The notes beneath the pieces were generated by a model, which saw only the letters and a program-made list of their open reading frames with translations, did not search any database and had not been told where the DNA came from. Shown here in pieces: positions 12,961 to 27,300 of a DNA stretch of 64,000 nt. The translations under genes were made by a program, and so were the position numbers. The stretch comes from Eleginops maclovinus. Taxonomy: Eukaryota; Chordata; Actinopteri; Perciformes; Eleginopidae. Every line of letters starts with the position of its first letter. Position 1 is the first letter of the stretch. The stretch lies in NCBI RefSeq assembly GCF_036324505.1, contig NC_086361.1, forward strand, positions 7,510,328 to 7,574,327. The letters run 5' to 3'.

Positions 12961-15745
12961 GAAGGGGTTTTACTCTCGAGGGAGATGAACAACTTACTAA
13001 AAATAGCTATACTCATACTGAAAGGTTGCTGACACAGAAAGAAAACTCAACCTGTTGGTGTTTGAACAATTGTGTAGCCTTGTTCTCATGTAAACAACAT
13101 CAATTTCTTTATGATTTAGAATTCCCAATTGCAAAAATCTATGTTTAGAGTTTTAAATACCCCTCTTGGCATGTTAACTATAAAAGTCTTATGCATAGAT
13201 ACAATTGATTTCAGTGCATCCTTTACCACAGATATATATTTTTATGTGCTGGATACAGATCAAGGAGTGAAGCTGTAAAGCGAGGTAAGTGCTAGAAGAA
13301 GAATAAACGCACCAACAGCTTGTTACACCTTCCCCTGTATTTGGCTGGTGTTAAAATAACAGGAACTGCTTCCTTGATGTGTGGAACACAGCAAGATGTT
13401 AGGTTCAATTGCATTTAATTCACCATTATCACCAGAGCAAGACCCTGTAAGTGGCTACTGCTAGATGCTGTGTACCCGAGAGGAGTAAAGATGCAACTTG
13501 AAAAGATGTTAGCATTCAAATATTTTTCAACATCAGACTTTAGTGGCAATAGGGCAAGAAGTGGTACAGTGTAAATATGTTCCAATGAAAAGAATGGTTG
13601 TGCTTCTGCTCCACTGTATATGATACTCATAGCTCCTCCAATACATTACTTGTGTGTCCTAGTATGAGTGTTGTAGAATAATTTGCATATTTAGCATGTT
13701 ATTGGGGAATCATTAGTTTGAAACTGATCAACATCAAAAAAGTGACTTGCACAAGTTAGTTTTTATAGTTGTGTTTTGCAGTGACTCTAAATTACAATCC
13801 ACATACCCTACATAGGATTAAGATAAACACCTTAAGATCTTGTATATAAACTTAGAGTAAGAATTGTACATAATTGTATACCTTTTGTTTGGTTATCCTA
13901 TTACTGTTGGCATTGAGTTTTGTTCCCAATCCATATTTTCCATCTCTATCGCCAGAGGAAAAATGTCTATATAGGATGGCTTTATGTCTGAGACGATGTG
14001 AAGTTAGATACCACGCATTTGACGTCCGCACACTTGCTACTTAAAGGGTCCTACTTCTTCCTGCACTGGAACTGAAAGAAGTATTATGTGGAACAGTACA
14101 ATTTAGGACTTACTCTTGGAGTGAGAGTAGAGAAGTGCATTTTGCTCCAGGAGTCATTAGAGACGTTAATGTTTTGGCTCGTTTGTGCCGTGACTCTGGA
14201 GTACGATTGGAAATCATTGTATCTGCTCTGAATCCAAGCTCGCTGCAGCTACTGTCCTCCAGGAAGAAGAATGAACACACTTTACAGGCAGATCACGTTC
14301 AACGCTAAAAGAGATAGACTTGCAGCAGTTCATTCCTTTAAGACAATGTTGGCAAAGCGTTTTGTTCCACATTCAGATTTTAGCCTCGTTCTGATTCTGA
14401 GCGCACACAAAAAGCTTCTTATGGTGGGAATAAAACTCCCCACACTATTGATGTTATCACCTATTGTCAAGCTCCTGCTATAAAAAAATGGCTTCCATGC
14501 AGCTCTATTGGTTCTCTGAAGAAATGGAGGTTTTGAATAAAAGGTAATGTTCCAATAGTTATGTCTTTCAAAACCATGACTTCATCTTTTATATCGAAAG
14601 AAACCTGAAAATGGTGTTGATTAATGGAGCTGCACACTTGCCAACAATACTCCTGTTTGAATGAACAGAACTGAATGAATGGAAAGCACAGTGAATGCAT
14701 GCTTGGCAAAAGTCTTCTTGATAATTATTCATTAAACTAATGAGATTGGAATATGAGATGATGCTCTACACCACTTGATTTCCACAACATTTGAAACACT
14801 ATCCATGGGCAGAAAATGCTGACACAATACACGTTTTTTTGGATTCCGAACAATTTCCATTATCCAGACATTTTGCTCTTTGTGTGCTCTTAAACAGCTG
14901 AAACAGATGTGTGTTGAACAAAAAAATACATAAAACACCGGCAAAGCTGTATGACTGTATTCACCAAAATGCCCAAAATCCACTGAACAACCAGCTGCTA
15001 ACACATTCAGACCCTGGCAACACAAATATCAGGATGCACAGACAGAAGAAAAGGAGGGAGCGCGTGTGAGGACTGAGAAGACAGGAAGTGTGTGAGATGT
15101 AAGTTTGGCAGGCAGAGCTGGAGGAGAGTTGAGAGGATGGAAAGAGTGAGTGCAAGATGGAGATGACAGGAGACAGGGGCAGAGATAACGATGATGATGA
15201 TGGCAGTGATTTGGCTGTCTGCTTGGAAATCATTTTGGAGCTTGCAGCCATCAGATTACACACAACAGCAGCAGAGCGCACTGTGAGCCGGTCTATTGAA
15301 ACAAATGAACGCATGCGTCAAAACTGAAAAGATTTGAGCTCATAATAATGACATTCATGAGGTGCAGCTCACAGTGCAAAATTCATCTAGAAAAGTGACA
15401 GATTGCACTCAAGATTATACTCAAAGATGTACTAGATGCAGGCCTGTTCTTTGGCTACTTGTACAACAACCCAACAAAAACAACAATCTTGCATACCTTA
15501 CATCTTGAAAATGGTCATCGTATATATTTGATAATGATAAGATGCCATTGCTAGAACAAAGCCACCATATTCTAAATAAACAGACGAGACATTTCACCTC
15601 TACAGCGGGGTTCATTACTTCTAAATTTAGCAACAAAAGATATTTAAAAAGCCTATTATACCTCGTTATCCTATGTATGTATTGTTATAGTAGGTATACT
15701 TAAAGTGTAATTAAATGTAATCGTTATGTTGTGTATCTAAATAAG

Positions 15746-15803
15746 ATCCATCCATCCGTCCACCTACTTACCCACCTTCTATCCATCTATCCATCCATCC
15801 ATA
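15746..15803 (+). repeat. Degenerate (CCAT)n simple repeat
   Basis: Imperfect CCAT/TCCA units over about 58 bp, with diverged units in the middle. Confidence 0.85.
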
Positions 15804-17959
15804 CAACAACAACTCTGAGAGCCCTAACCCAACATCACTCTGCCATCTTGTAATCCTAACATAACATATGTATAGTTTATGTTGGCCATCTGTGTGTTTA
15901 CCCTACATATAAATGGTTTATCTCCATGGTGTTCACTGTGGCAGTAACATTATGTTTTAGAGTTGGGTTATTGGCTCCCAGGTTGCATAAGTTAACTGCT
16001 GGTACTTACTTGTGTAATGACAGCTAACAGCTAACAGTTGTTGGTATGTCTCTTTGAAGACCTTTTAAAAAACACCCAGCCATTGGTAAACCATCATCCA
16101 TTGTTGAAAGATGACTTTAGTCTTTGCCATGTGTTGCCGAGATGCAGGTGACATGAGGCAACGAGTTAGTCTGCCTCCATCCCAGCTAATTTTTTCATGT
16201 CGGCTTGGCTTGTCTGGGCCTTTAAACGTACTAATCAGGTGAATTCAGGTAAAATCCACAGTCTAATTCTGCTCTGAATGACTACACTGATCAGACATGC
16301 AGAGTACGGTGGGGACAAGGATTTAAAGAGGACTTAATCCCTTCAGACAACTGAGACATGAAGTGCATTGTAACCTAATAAGTAAAACACACAAGTGAGA
16401 AGTGACGGAGAGGATGTCAGGAAAACAGAACAACCACAGGACAACTAAAACATGTTATTTAAAGGATTCAGAAAGAAATGACAAATATTTACTATAGGCC
16501 TGTTATTTTTTGTGCAATTACTGTAATTCTCTCTGGATTGAAGCATGAGTTCAAATATAGTAACACAATGTAGGACAGAATATGCAGGCAAGAAGGAAGA
16601 TAATATTGTTAGCTGTTAATTAAAATACTGCATATTTTTTTCCCTCAGATGATAAAGCTTTATGCAAATTCCTACAAGAAAAAAACTGAGCATAAAGAGA
16701 TGGTGAGGCGGAAAAAATAGAGGCAGAGGAAGAGGAAGGGACAAATAAGTAGCAGAAATGGGAAACGGGAGAACAGGTATAAGATAAGAGAGGGAAGGGG
16801 AGACAGTGGAAAAGCTCAGACAGTCACCTCCCACCCTCAGGGGGACTGACTGCTCATCTGGAGTGGAGGAGTGGAGGAGTGTCGGAGTGTCTCACAGCCT
16901 GCTCTCTCTCTCACACACTTTTTTAATAACAACTCCACGGTGAACTTCGAAAGCCAAGCACACTCAGGACAACCAGAAAACCTTTCCTACTTCTCCTTCT
17001 GCGCTCTCAAGAGCTTTGGTCACCATGGATCTGTTTTCTTTATTGTTGGTTAAATATCAAAACTCTCTTTTCTCATACTTTCTGATGATTCCACTCCATA
17101 GAAGGGTAGCATTTGCCTACAGGGGGTACACACTTTAAGGGTATATAAAAAAAAAGGAGACTATATAGAAAAATAGCATTTTCAGTTGGAGCTACATTAA
17201 TTATTCATGCAACACTTAACCAACAGCGCTAACAGCCAAAAGGAACATTTATACATTTATCAAGTTTCAACTGGGAAAATATAGGTTGCTTCCCGGTTTG
17301 CAAATGTATTACTTAGAACAGATTAAAACACTTCATCATTCAGGGACCTTGAGACCTCAGATTGTATTAAAAGAAAGAAATGAGTTATAAAAACTGATAG
17401 TAAATGTCAAATCAACCAGATTGTATTGATAAATGCTTATTTTTAGCCTCTTTTATTATGTAGGATTTTGTTCCAGTTACCCTATAACTGAAGAACTATA
17501 TGACATGAACGTTGGGACGAATGATAAGGGTCTGTCAGGACTCCACGTCCGGTCATGATATTTTTTATTGTCGGTCTCTTTCCTCCTCTCTCTTCTTTTT
17601 ACACCTTCCCTCATTGCTCATCAACACGTCGGCTTGTCAGCCTCCCATCTGTCGCATCTCCTGGCCTGGTACTAGCCAGTTTTATCCCTCTCTGTCTCCC
17701 TATCTATCTCTGTTTTGCCCACACATACATTTCCTTGATTTGTTTTCATACATTTTTCACCTCTTTCTATATGTCATGCTTTTTACCTTGGAATCAAGTT
17801 GAATCTGATATTTAATTTCTTTCTTTCATGTTTTAACTTTGTCCTCTGATGCAATACGTAGATCCATCAGTGCAATAAGAAATGAAGTTTGGGGAAACCT
17901 TAATTTCAGACATAAAGGGGACTGAAAGTAGGATCATAGTGGACCTGTGAAAACATCCA

Positions 17960-18690
17960 CCCCATTAGCGTTGACACCTCTAGTTATACTTGTAGTGCTT
18001 GTGCCACTAGTAGAACTAGCAGAACAAGTGGCTCTTGTAATACTAGTGAATTGAAGAAAATGTCTTCTTCTCTACTTTATTAGTAAAATGGCATTTTGAC
18101 TTCACTAGTTGACATATTTGCTTTAGTATTAGTCAACTAGTGAACTAATTAATGCCTAACTGTTGGTCAATAGTGTGCACAAAGTGCTAATTAGGAGGTT
18201 GGAAGAGATATGCATTCTTATTGGTTCACCATTTAAAAAAATAAAAACATTTGACTAGGGGGAGTTATTGTTAGAGAGCCAAAAGGAAGTCTTGCACACT
18301 TTCCCCCCATTTGTGCAAATAGTGTGATTAGTATCCATAATGGCATTCAGTAGTTAACTAGGAAACATTTTGGATCTAGTCAACAATTTTTGGATCTTAC
18401 TAGGTAAATAAACTGTTGGTCTCTAGTGAGCTGAATCTATTTTTGTCTACTAACATGGTAGAGTTGTTTGACTTTCAGGGTCACTAGTTCAGTCCAGAGG
18501 GCCAGTAGGTGTCTTAAAGTTAACTAGATGGCACTACTAGTGTGGCACCATCACTGGTCGAGCTTATATTGAAACTATTGGGACAAAAGTCCCAGTAGTT
18601 GATGAAAAAGATTGACGAGTACAGGCTTTTATTCCATTTGTAAGACAGAATGCCAAACTAGTGTGGTCAAATGTACAACTGGTTCTGACA
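17960..18690. repeat. ACTAG-rich degenerate repeat region
   Basis: The word actag (rc ctagt) or a near variant recurs about twenty times in 700 bp, often as cactagt, aactagtg or tagttaactag, at irregular spacing. There is no clean tandem period. It may be a decayed element built on this palindromic core. Confidence 0.6.
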
Positions 18691-20591
18691 ATGAGCCAAT
18701 TAGTTGAGGAAACTCCTGTCTGATATCAGGGATGTGGAATCAATATTAAAATGGTTTGCCATATGGGTCTGCAGCTTGTCCCAAAACCACCAAAACACTT
18801 ATCGTATTAGAGAGCCTGGCTCTTAACCATGCTCTGTGGTTGGGTGCTGTCACAGCAAGAGACTAACAGGGTCTCCATTGTTCGGTCCTTACCTCACTTC
18901 AGCATGTTTTCAGGCTGCAGAGTTTCCTGTTCTCCTGAGGCAACTGCTGCTTCTCTGACAATCTGTTGTTGTCTTTCCAGAATCTTGTCGGTATAATTGG
19001 TTAATGTTACAAAATGTATGATAACCTGACATGAAAACCTGACGTTTACATTTGATGTAAGGATAGACTGACTACACTGCAGGCAATGATGTATATCTGT
19101 CTCTCCCCCACTTCTCACCGGTCCCTTGTGCTGTCTCTTCCAGGCTGTTAACACTGACCTGTTAAGCCTTCCGCTTTAGACATACACAAGTTGTGTCCCC
19201 GGGTCTCAAATTAAAATGACATGTCGCGTGTCCTCAACAATCAGGGTCATTTATTGAGGTGGTCAGTTTGTTAAGGCCAGGGATTAGTTTTGGTAGAATT
19301 TAATGGATGGATGGTAATAAAAAGAGGGTGTACTTTACTGCCTAATTAAACCAAGGCTTTGGTAATGGTTCTGCCTGGGGTAATGGCACTGGTAATGGTA
19401 CTGATCCTTTTTTTCCCAGGAAAATGTGACAAGCTTCTAAAATACATGCCGTTTAGTCTTCCTGCGGCGCCTGTTCTTCTGAAAACACCTTTGATAACTA
19501 ACCATTTTGTTGTAATGGGAATTATTGCTGTATTTTTATGAACTTTCAAGGGTATTTTTTGAGTGAAGTGTTTTTAAATTATACACAAATGATGCCTTTG
19601 AGTAACACATAAAAGCACAACATTGTCCTGCCTTGATTTGGTAGAGTTGCCTGATCTTTTACATTGGATCTGAACTTTTCATAAAATATTTCCCCATTGT
19701 TAGAAAAATCTAACCTCACTCCTGTCTGAAATCATCATTGTTCTCCATGCCCTCTATAAGGACAGGATTTAAGCATGGCAGCCAAGGATGTGGAACAAAA
19801 TCCTTCCTTCATGCATAACGGTATTTTAAAGTTCAGCTGAGGCTTATTTAAGGCTTCAGGAGTCCAAGGTAGCTAAATAAAATGGATTTCTCCCAAAGTT
19901 GACCATTTGTGTAGTAAAAGTATCTCTCTTAGATTCCCTGGAAAGTATTTCCGAGTTGGTCTACAGTGAATGGATAACATTAAGAGAGAATTTTGAACAT
20001 AAGAGAGCTCCTCATAAGAAACTCTGGTGTGCAGTTTTTGCGCTGTGAAGAGGACTGCAGATTTTGTTCCACATCTCTTTCATTCTTGGAAATGCTATTT
20101 CAAGTCCAATATGAAAAGAAGGAATGAATGTAGCCTTAATTACCTTTTTAATTCTACATACAGTATTGGAAAGTGAATGTCTTACAAAAAACATAGTTCT
20201 GCTAAATCTGAACACATCCTTCAATGAGTAGTAGTAGTTTTTTCAGATCTTCTAAACCACCCTTTCATTTAAGGTAAAATTGAAAGTCATAGTGTTCCTG
20301 AAATGTTGATTAATAATCGCACAGAATTTTATGTTTTACCAGTAAGTTGATCGGTGCACTGTGATTGCAACAGACAGTTATAGGGCAACTAAAATACGCT
20401 TAACCTTTTTCTATTTGATATGTTCGAGTAATGGAATCTGTGGTATTGTTTAAAATCAAGGACTGTCCGACCCCATTTCCACACCTCTAAAATAACCTTG
20501 GAGTAAATAAAATGCCATTACTGACACGAATGATGGCCAAAAAGTCCTACATGTATGAAGCTGCACATTCCTGTTGATTGGTGGATTTGTC

Positions 20592-20660
20592 CAGGGGTTT
20601 TCAAAGTCTTAGACCATTAGCCTCCCTTCAGAGGAAGCTTAGTTTTAATCAATAGCTGGA
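20592..20660 (+). mobile_element. Possible hAT-type transposon end
   Basis: The segment opens caggggttttcaaagtctta, which resembles the CAGGGGTTTTCAAA-type termini of hAT elements. No matching opposite end or target duplication was found. Confidence 0.3.
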
Positions 20661-21779
20661 TTCCTATGGGATCAGGATTATCTCGTTTGATCCAATGGAC
20701 CCTCAACAATTGAGCCAAGAAGGCTTATTACTGCTGTTTGACATGACTAGAGATATCTAAAGACGTTAGCATAGAACATTGTTATTTTATTACAATTTAT
20801 TTTGATAATTTATTTGATATTAGTTTTCAGTTCCATTCATTGAAATTCCTTTGTTTAAAAGCCCCTTGTCGAGGACGCCTCCCAATTTGTAGCCCACAGG
20901 TTTATTCAATAAACTGATTGATTTTTTGATTAGTTGATTGATTCATTTTACCATCCATTAGCTGAACCGGTTAACTGGTTATTCGTCTTTCAGTCGCCAT
21001 TCAGTCAGTGATTCATTCATCAAGCAGTCATCTCCATCAATTTACCTCCATCGCTACCCCGTCCATCTACCCCATTCATATACATAGCTGTCCCCCCCTC
21101 CTCCCTTTTATTTCTTCATCTCCCTCATTTTTCACCCAGCCCCTTCACGCTCATTGAATCAATCCCCCTCCCCCCTTCACTTGATCGAGTGAACCTTCCA
21201 TCAATCTACCTATCTGCTCTGCTCTCCTGCCCATCTTTGTCTCTCATCTCGGCTCCTCCGGGGACTGTGGTCACAAAGGCATCTGATGCACCTTTTTGCA
21301 TGTAAAATGGATAATTGGATTCAGGTGCATAATGCATGTTGGCAGGCAGGAAGAAAGCTGCAGCATCCCTGGAGAAAGAATTTCTTTACTTTATTCGTCC
21401 ACGGAGACTCAGCAGCCTTCCAAAGCTGACATTTGATGGATGTATTAGGAAAAGTGAATCACAAAAACTAAAAATATAACCAGTTGAAGTTTAACATAGT
21501 TAACTTAACTTTGCCTAGGTTCAGGTTTAGTCATACAACATTAAAACCTGTTTTTAACCTACACTGTACACCTCACTTTTTTTTATCCATTGTAAGTATC
21601 TACAAACCGCAGATTTCATAAAGTGGCGTATTACAATTTGTTCCACTATTATGATTTTTCGTCTAACTAACCTAATACAGTTATTTGTTGACATTATACA
21701 TTTAAATAATGTGTTAACAACTAAAACAAGTGCTAACATAAGCTCTGTCTCTTGCATGTGGCTTTTATCATGGCACGGA

Positions 21780-22190
21780 AACACCGTTGGCTTTTTTCAG
21801 TCATGCTCACTTCACGATATTACCATGACCTCCCGCTGCGTGCAGCCGACTCTGACCTGCCTGCTGAGAAAGGAGAACAAGAAGGCTGCTTCACAGTGAG
21901 GAGCCGCGAAAATATCACATTACATGAGACCTTATTTAATCAGCGATGGATGGCGGCGCTCTCTCTAGTAGTCACCTGCTCGCTGCCACTAAAGAGCACA
22001 GGTGATCGTGATGTGCAGTCGACTCTGTGCATTTGCCGCCTGCTACATTACCGGTTGACAGTAAACGGCAAGCGGATGTCCTTAGGCTGCGTGACTTCCG
22101 CTGCCATCAAAAGCTGTCAACTCACACTCACAGGCTCACACATGCACACACTCCCCCGGTATCCTTGGTGCGACCTGTCCTATCAGTGCT
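21780..22190. promoter_or_regulatory. GC-rich unique stretch, candidate regulatory element
   Basis: A 400-bp stretch markedly richer in GC and CpG than its surroundings, ending just before the (GT)n tract. A 146-codon plus-strand frame (21752-22192) is open through it but shows no recognisable domain or convincing splice sites. Confidence 0.2.
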
Positions 22191-22232
22191 AATGAAGGCA
22201 GTCACATCAGCGTGATGAGTGAAGTGCTAATA

Positions 22233-22345
<113 letters not shown>

Positions 22346-24282
22346 TTCAAGAGCTGACTTCTGATTATAAACATGCAAATGGAGCTGTAAATGGAACATT
22401 AAATTCCTCTCCTTGCTTTTTTCAAAATTGCTACTCCTCTCCCTTTCCTTGTTCTTTTCCCCCTCACAGTCCTCCTCCTGCCTCTCCATCACTCGTTGTT
22501 AGCTCTGTCCGTCCCTCATCTTGTTTTTCTGCTTCCTCTCAAGCTTTCTATTTCCTTGCCTCACGCTCAACACATCTTGCCTTTTACCTTCGTTTTTTAA
22601 AATTCCTTCTCACCTCATGGTCCTCCTTCCTTTTTCTCTACTCTTCCCAGTACTTCGCTAACATTTACATGTCATGTTTCTCCCATTGTTCTTCCAACTC
22701 CTTCCCCCTTTTCGCTTTCTTGACCTGATGTGTTAAGCCCTTAAATGGGCCTATAAATATTATGAAAAACTGATTTATTGCTATTTTTTTAATTACGCAC
22801 ATATATCACTGGTATTAGAACCCATATTCCACATTAATATACCCCCCTATTAAAGCTCTAATACATTGTAAATACATTTGTATTACACACAAAAATATTC
22901 CGTTATAACACCCATGTTACACCTTTATACAACCGGAGGATCCCAAGGATATAGAAACAATTTAAGCGTTAGGCATGATGAGTTTTTTTATTTAACCGTG
23001 AAATACATATGTTTACATGTTTAGGGTGCTTTTATATTCTACACTATAGTTTGAACCTTTGTCAATTTACAAATATTGAATTTATTTATTTTTGAATCCA
23101 AGTCACTATTCTTTCTTTCTACTCTTTATTTCTGCGCGTCCAAGAATGGATGGCGCCGTATTCAAACATCCTGCCTCTGCTGCCTTGTTGTGGTTCAGTC
23201 CCTGACATGTACAGAGCTAATGAAAACACATGTAATGCCAAGCTGCACACATCTCCATGACAACACCGCTGGGACGAGGGAGAGACAGAACGAAAGACAG
23301 GGAGAATTGAAAGGGTGATTGATGGACTCGGATACAGAAAAGATGGAAGGCAAGAGAGAAATCACAAGATTCAAAGAGGAGGGAATAGAGTGAAAATAGA
23401 AGATGGTGTTCCTGGGAGAAAAAGGGTAGAGTAATCTCAGGAATACGGTGTGTGGAGATAGACTAAAGGGGAGCAATCCAAAGGAGAATTGGTGGTATAA
23501 CAGAACATTGTGTTTATCTATTGATACGCTGCAGATTTTCATTTTATTTGCTTTGGACTGAGGAATCAAAGCTGTGGCTGGATGAATCATTACTTATTTG
23601 TCAGCACTATTCAATTTGTATTTCCCATCTTCTCAAATCCAGAGCTTATTACCAAAGATCGAGGGCAGATACATTTGATTAAAATTCAATTTTTATTTAT
23701 ATATTTTTTTACATTCTTTCTTCTCTTTTTGATTATTTTTCAGTGCCCAATCCTTGTGTGCTCATTAGATACGTCCATGCACGATGGAGAATATTCTCTC
23801 CACAAATCTCCTTTCAAAAACACATCCAGACACATATAACATACATATATTGGCCACAATATAAATTAGAACATAAACAACCACCAAGAAGCATTGCTAT
23901 CCAATATTTAAAACAAAAAAACACATTTGACCACTGATATAGTTTAGTGTAGTCTTCTCAAAGGAACCTTAAATTCACTCATAGGAGTTTACAGAAGCAA
24001 CTCATCAAAAAGCTTACACTGGCTTTGTCAAAAATGGCCAATAAGGGATTTATTATCAGTGCAGCCAACATGTTTGTTTTAATGTTCTTCGTCTTTGAAT
24101 TCTCGGCAGAAAATGGGCCGGAAGCTTTTTTGCAGAACAGAAATGATCGGTTAAGTAATATCCACACTAAAAGAGTTCTCCCAATTTCCTCCCTGCTATT
24201 GTAGCATGGCCTTCTCACTTTTGTGCTAATGTTAATTCTAATTCTTTGTATGCACTTTCAAAGTCCAAAGGTTCCCACATAG

Positions 24283-24315
24283 TCGGTCAATAAAGCTGAT
24301 TCTGATTCTGAACTC
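24283..24315 (+). mobile_element. LINE 3'-tail-like fragment
   Basis: gtcaataaagctgattctga followed by another ttctga unit is typical of the 3' end of fish CR1/L2-type LINEs or SINEs that share their tails. Only the tail is evident. Confidence 0.4.
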
Positions 24316-27300
24316 AAAAACATCCTGTAACACATCCATTGTGCTGTGAAGCCTAGCACAGCTCTTGGAAAGCCTTGAACGTTTATGGATATTGGAAAAT
24401 GAATGGGTAGCATTGAAAGCTAGGTTTATTTTCTCATCATGCGTCACAACTCGATGTTCAATATAACCGCTTGGTGTCGTAAGATAAGACTTTGTGATGG
24501 AGGTTGGTGGTGACAGAGCAGCAGCTGACAGTCAAATGACTAGACTTTTCTAATAAGGGTGTGAGGTTCATTAATTGACTAGTACATCACTGTGGTTACC
24601 AATACATTCTCAAATATGTCTGAACCCAAATTAGCCTGGGTGTCTAGCATTGCAACTGAGCATTTTGTAGAAAACTAGACATTTTATTGAGTACATGACA
24701 ACATTAAATGCTTCAAGTGGCTTTGGAAATCATGATTCCCAATTAGGTACTTTATTATTTTGGACTGATGTCTTAGTTATTATTTTTGGCCAAGCAATGA
24801 CTCGACAATAACTAACTTCATGTCAAGACTCTTCAACCTATTTATTGATCACTGCTGTCAACAAACTGTACATCATTTTCACAATCACATACCATTATTT
24901 ATTTCATCTGTTTTTACTCATTTTTGGGATAAAAGAGACAATCAGGGACATGCTCAAGATGAGCAAAGGTGTACAAATCGAATGTTGAAAGAAAAACAAC
25001 TAAACTAAATGTGTTTTTTGTGACATTATTATTTTGAGAAAAAGAAAAGAAAACAAGAGAAAACTTCATAAATAGCAAGAAGTTTATAATTGTACAAACT
25101 GAAGGAAAGAGATGGACACATTTAAATAAAAGACAGGTGTAAAGTAAACACTGAAAGGAACAAAGTATGAGAAATGTTAATGTTTAAAGATTAGATCAAT
25201 TAAAACTAATTGGGCACAAACTCTGACAGTTACGTAAACTAAAAGAAGTGTTCTGTTTGTCAAAAACTTAAAAGCACAACAAATATTGCTCTTTCATGCA
25301 ATCGTCTTAAATCACTGTTTCTCTTTTCCATCTTCAGGGGATTACATTCAGTTTGTATTGCCAAAGAAAGAAGTCGTAAACGTTGAACATATTTTTAAAA
25401 AGGCTTGAACTCCAAATTGATCCCAATATGAGACATCACGCCGATCCCCAAAAATTGATAACCCTCCGGGGGTTAAGAAGTGCATTTTCATTACATTTTT
25501 GGTCATGTATGCCTGGTAAGAAACATATTTAAAAGTCTCATGACGGATCTTTCAAAGCTATGCTAATATAAAAGAGTCACATGTAGCTCGGTTTAATTAC
25601 ATATAACACATTATTTGCTTCTCTACTCTCCTTCACCGCAGAATCTATGAGTCACACAGGAGTCGTGATGGCCTTTACGGCTCTATCAGTCTACCCCTTC
25701 CCTTTGGTGGTCATGGGCACAAGCCTTTCATTAGCGTTGGGGGATTCACCCCTGGCGTATTTTCTCACTAACGTTGTATATGTGTGTGTGTGCATTTGCA
25801 ATAACATGAGATACAATGGTTCTCCGCAATGTAAGAGCACTCACGGCTCCTCTGGTGACTTCAGTTCTCAAGGATGGTACTCACAGCGGTTGTGTCATCA
25901 AAAGTGATGAACTATGAATCACCTCAGTCAATATGAGGAGGCGAGAGGGAGAGAAGCAGGGAGAGCAGAGGGGGAGGGAGGCATGCTGACAAAAAAAAAC
26001 CATTAAGTTTTTGCTGCAGCAGGCTTTTAGCCATTTTTCTTTTTCATTCATCTATGTATTTACTTAACTCTTAAATGAATCAGTGTGGTTGTAAAAACAC
26101 ACAAGTTAAACTGTCTGTTTCTGCTTCTTCAGAGAGGGAGATAGTGAGTGCAATGCATTGTAATTACTCCCTTTACACCTGCAAGCATCACAAAATGTCA
26201 CACACAAACTAAACCGAAACAACGTGACCTATTGGATGAAAATGATCTGATTACAACACAAACTTGGATACGGGAAGTTCGCAACACTGGCAGCTGGCTG
26301 ATGTTGACTTTGTTGAGGGTGCAAGGACTCTGGGCTTCTGCTTACGCACAAGCAATGTTCTTGTGTGGTTTTGTGCATACGTTTTGATGTCAAATGTAGA
26401 AGACAAGAAATTGTGGCTGGTTCTGTCCAACCGACAGTCCTTTATCGACATTCAGGTTTAGAAATGGGCTTGGCATTTGACATGAAGGTTGGTCCTACTT
26501 GCTATTGATGAACCTGGTATGCACAAATAACTGACATTTTCATAGTTTTTTGTTTTGTTTCCAGATTTTTATTTTATTTTATTGTACACAGTTTTTTTCT
26601 ACTCGGGTTTCTGCTCACTAACCAGCACATCTTGACACTACCTAGAAATCCACTGCCACGTCATGGTTGCTCAAAACATGTTGAACAGTAGACAGGACAT
26701 AGAACTGTTTGCTGTGTCCATTTGAAAAGTCCAAAAGAATATGGCAAGTATCGTTCGTCGATTTGGTATTTATTTATTTAGTATTTACGGTGGCATCTCG
26801 CTGGAAAGAGAGTGGACACAGCTCAAGAGCACATCGCTGCCCATGTAGCTTTCTGCCGTTCCATTCTGCTATGTTTATTTACCTGCAATTGTTCGTAGAT
26901 TTTTCTGACCTATTCCTATATTTCTAAACCTGTAGCATCTCTATCTTTCATATGTAACAGTCATTTGCATTTGAACGTTTTCTGGCTTCGGAGATAATGA
27001 TGGTCTTTATTTTCATACATTCCTTAGATCTTACTTGATGAAATTTAAAATATTAAACATATATGAATGGAAATATATACAGTTCAATGACCTACAGTAC
27101 TATACAGTACGCGCTGTTCTAAAGGACTGAACTGTTTGCGCCGTCATCTTGTGATTATGTATTTTTTTCGATTTATTTAGTATTTCATAAAATAATAAAT
27201 GTTATTCAATCATATATAACTGTACCTTAATGTGACATTTACATTCCTTTGAAGTGTATTGACAGTGACTAGTAAGAGAATATAAAGAGGAGCAGGGATG

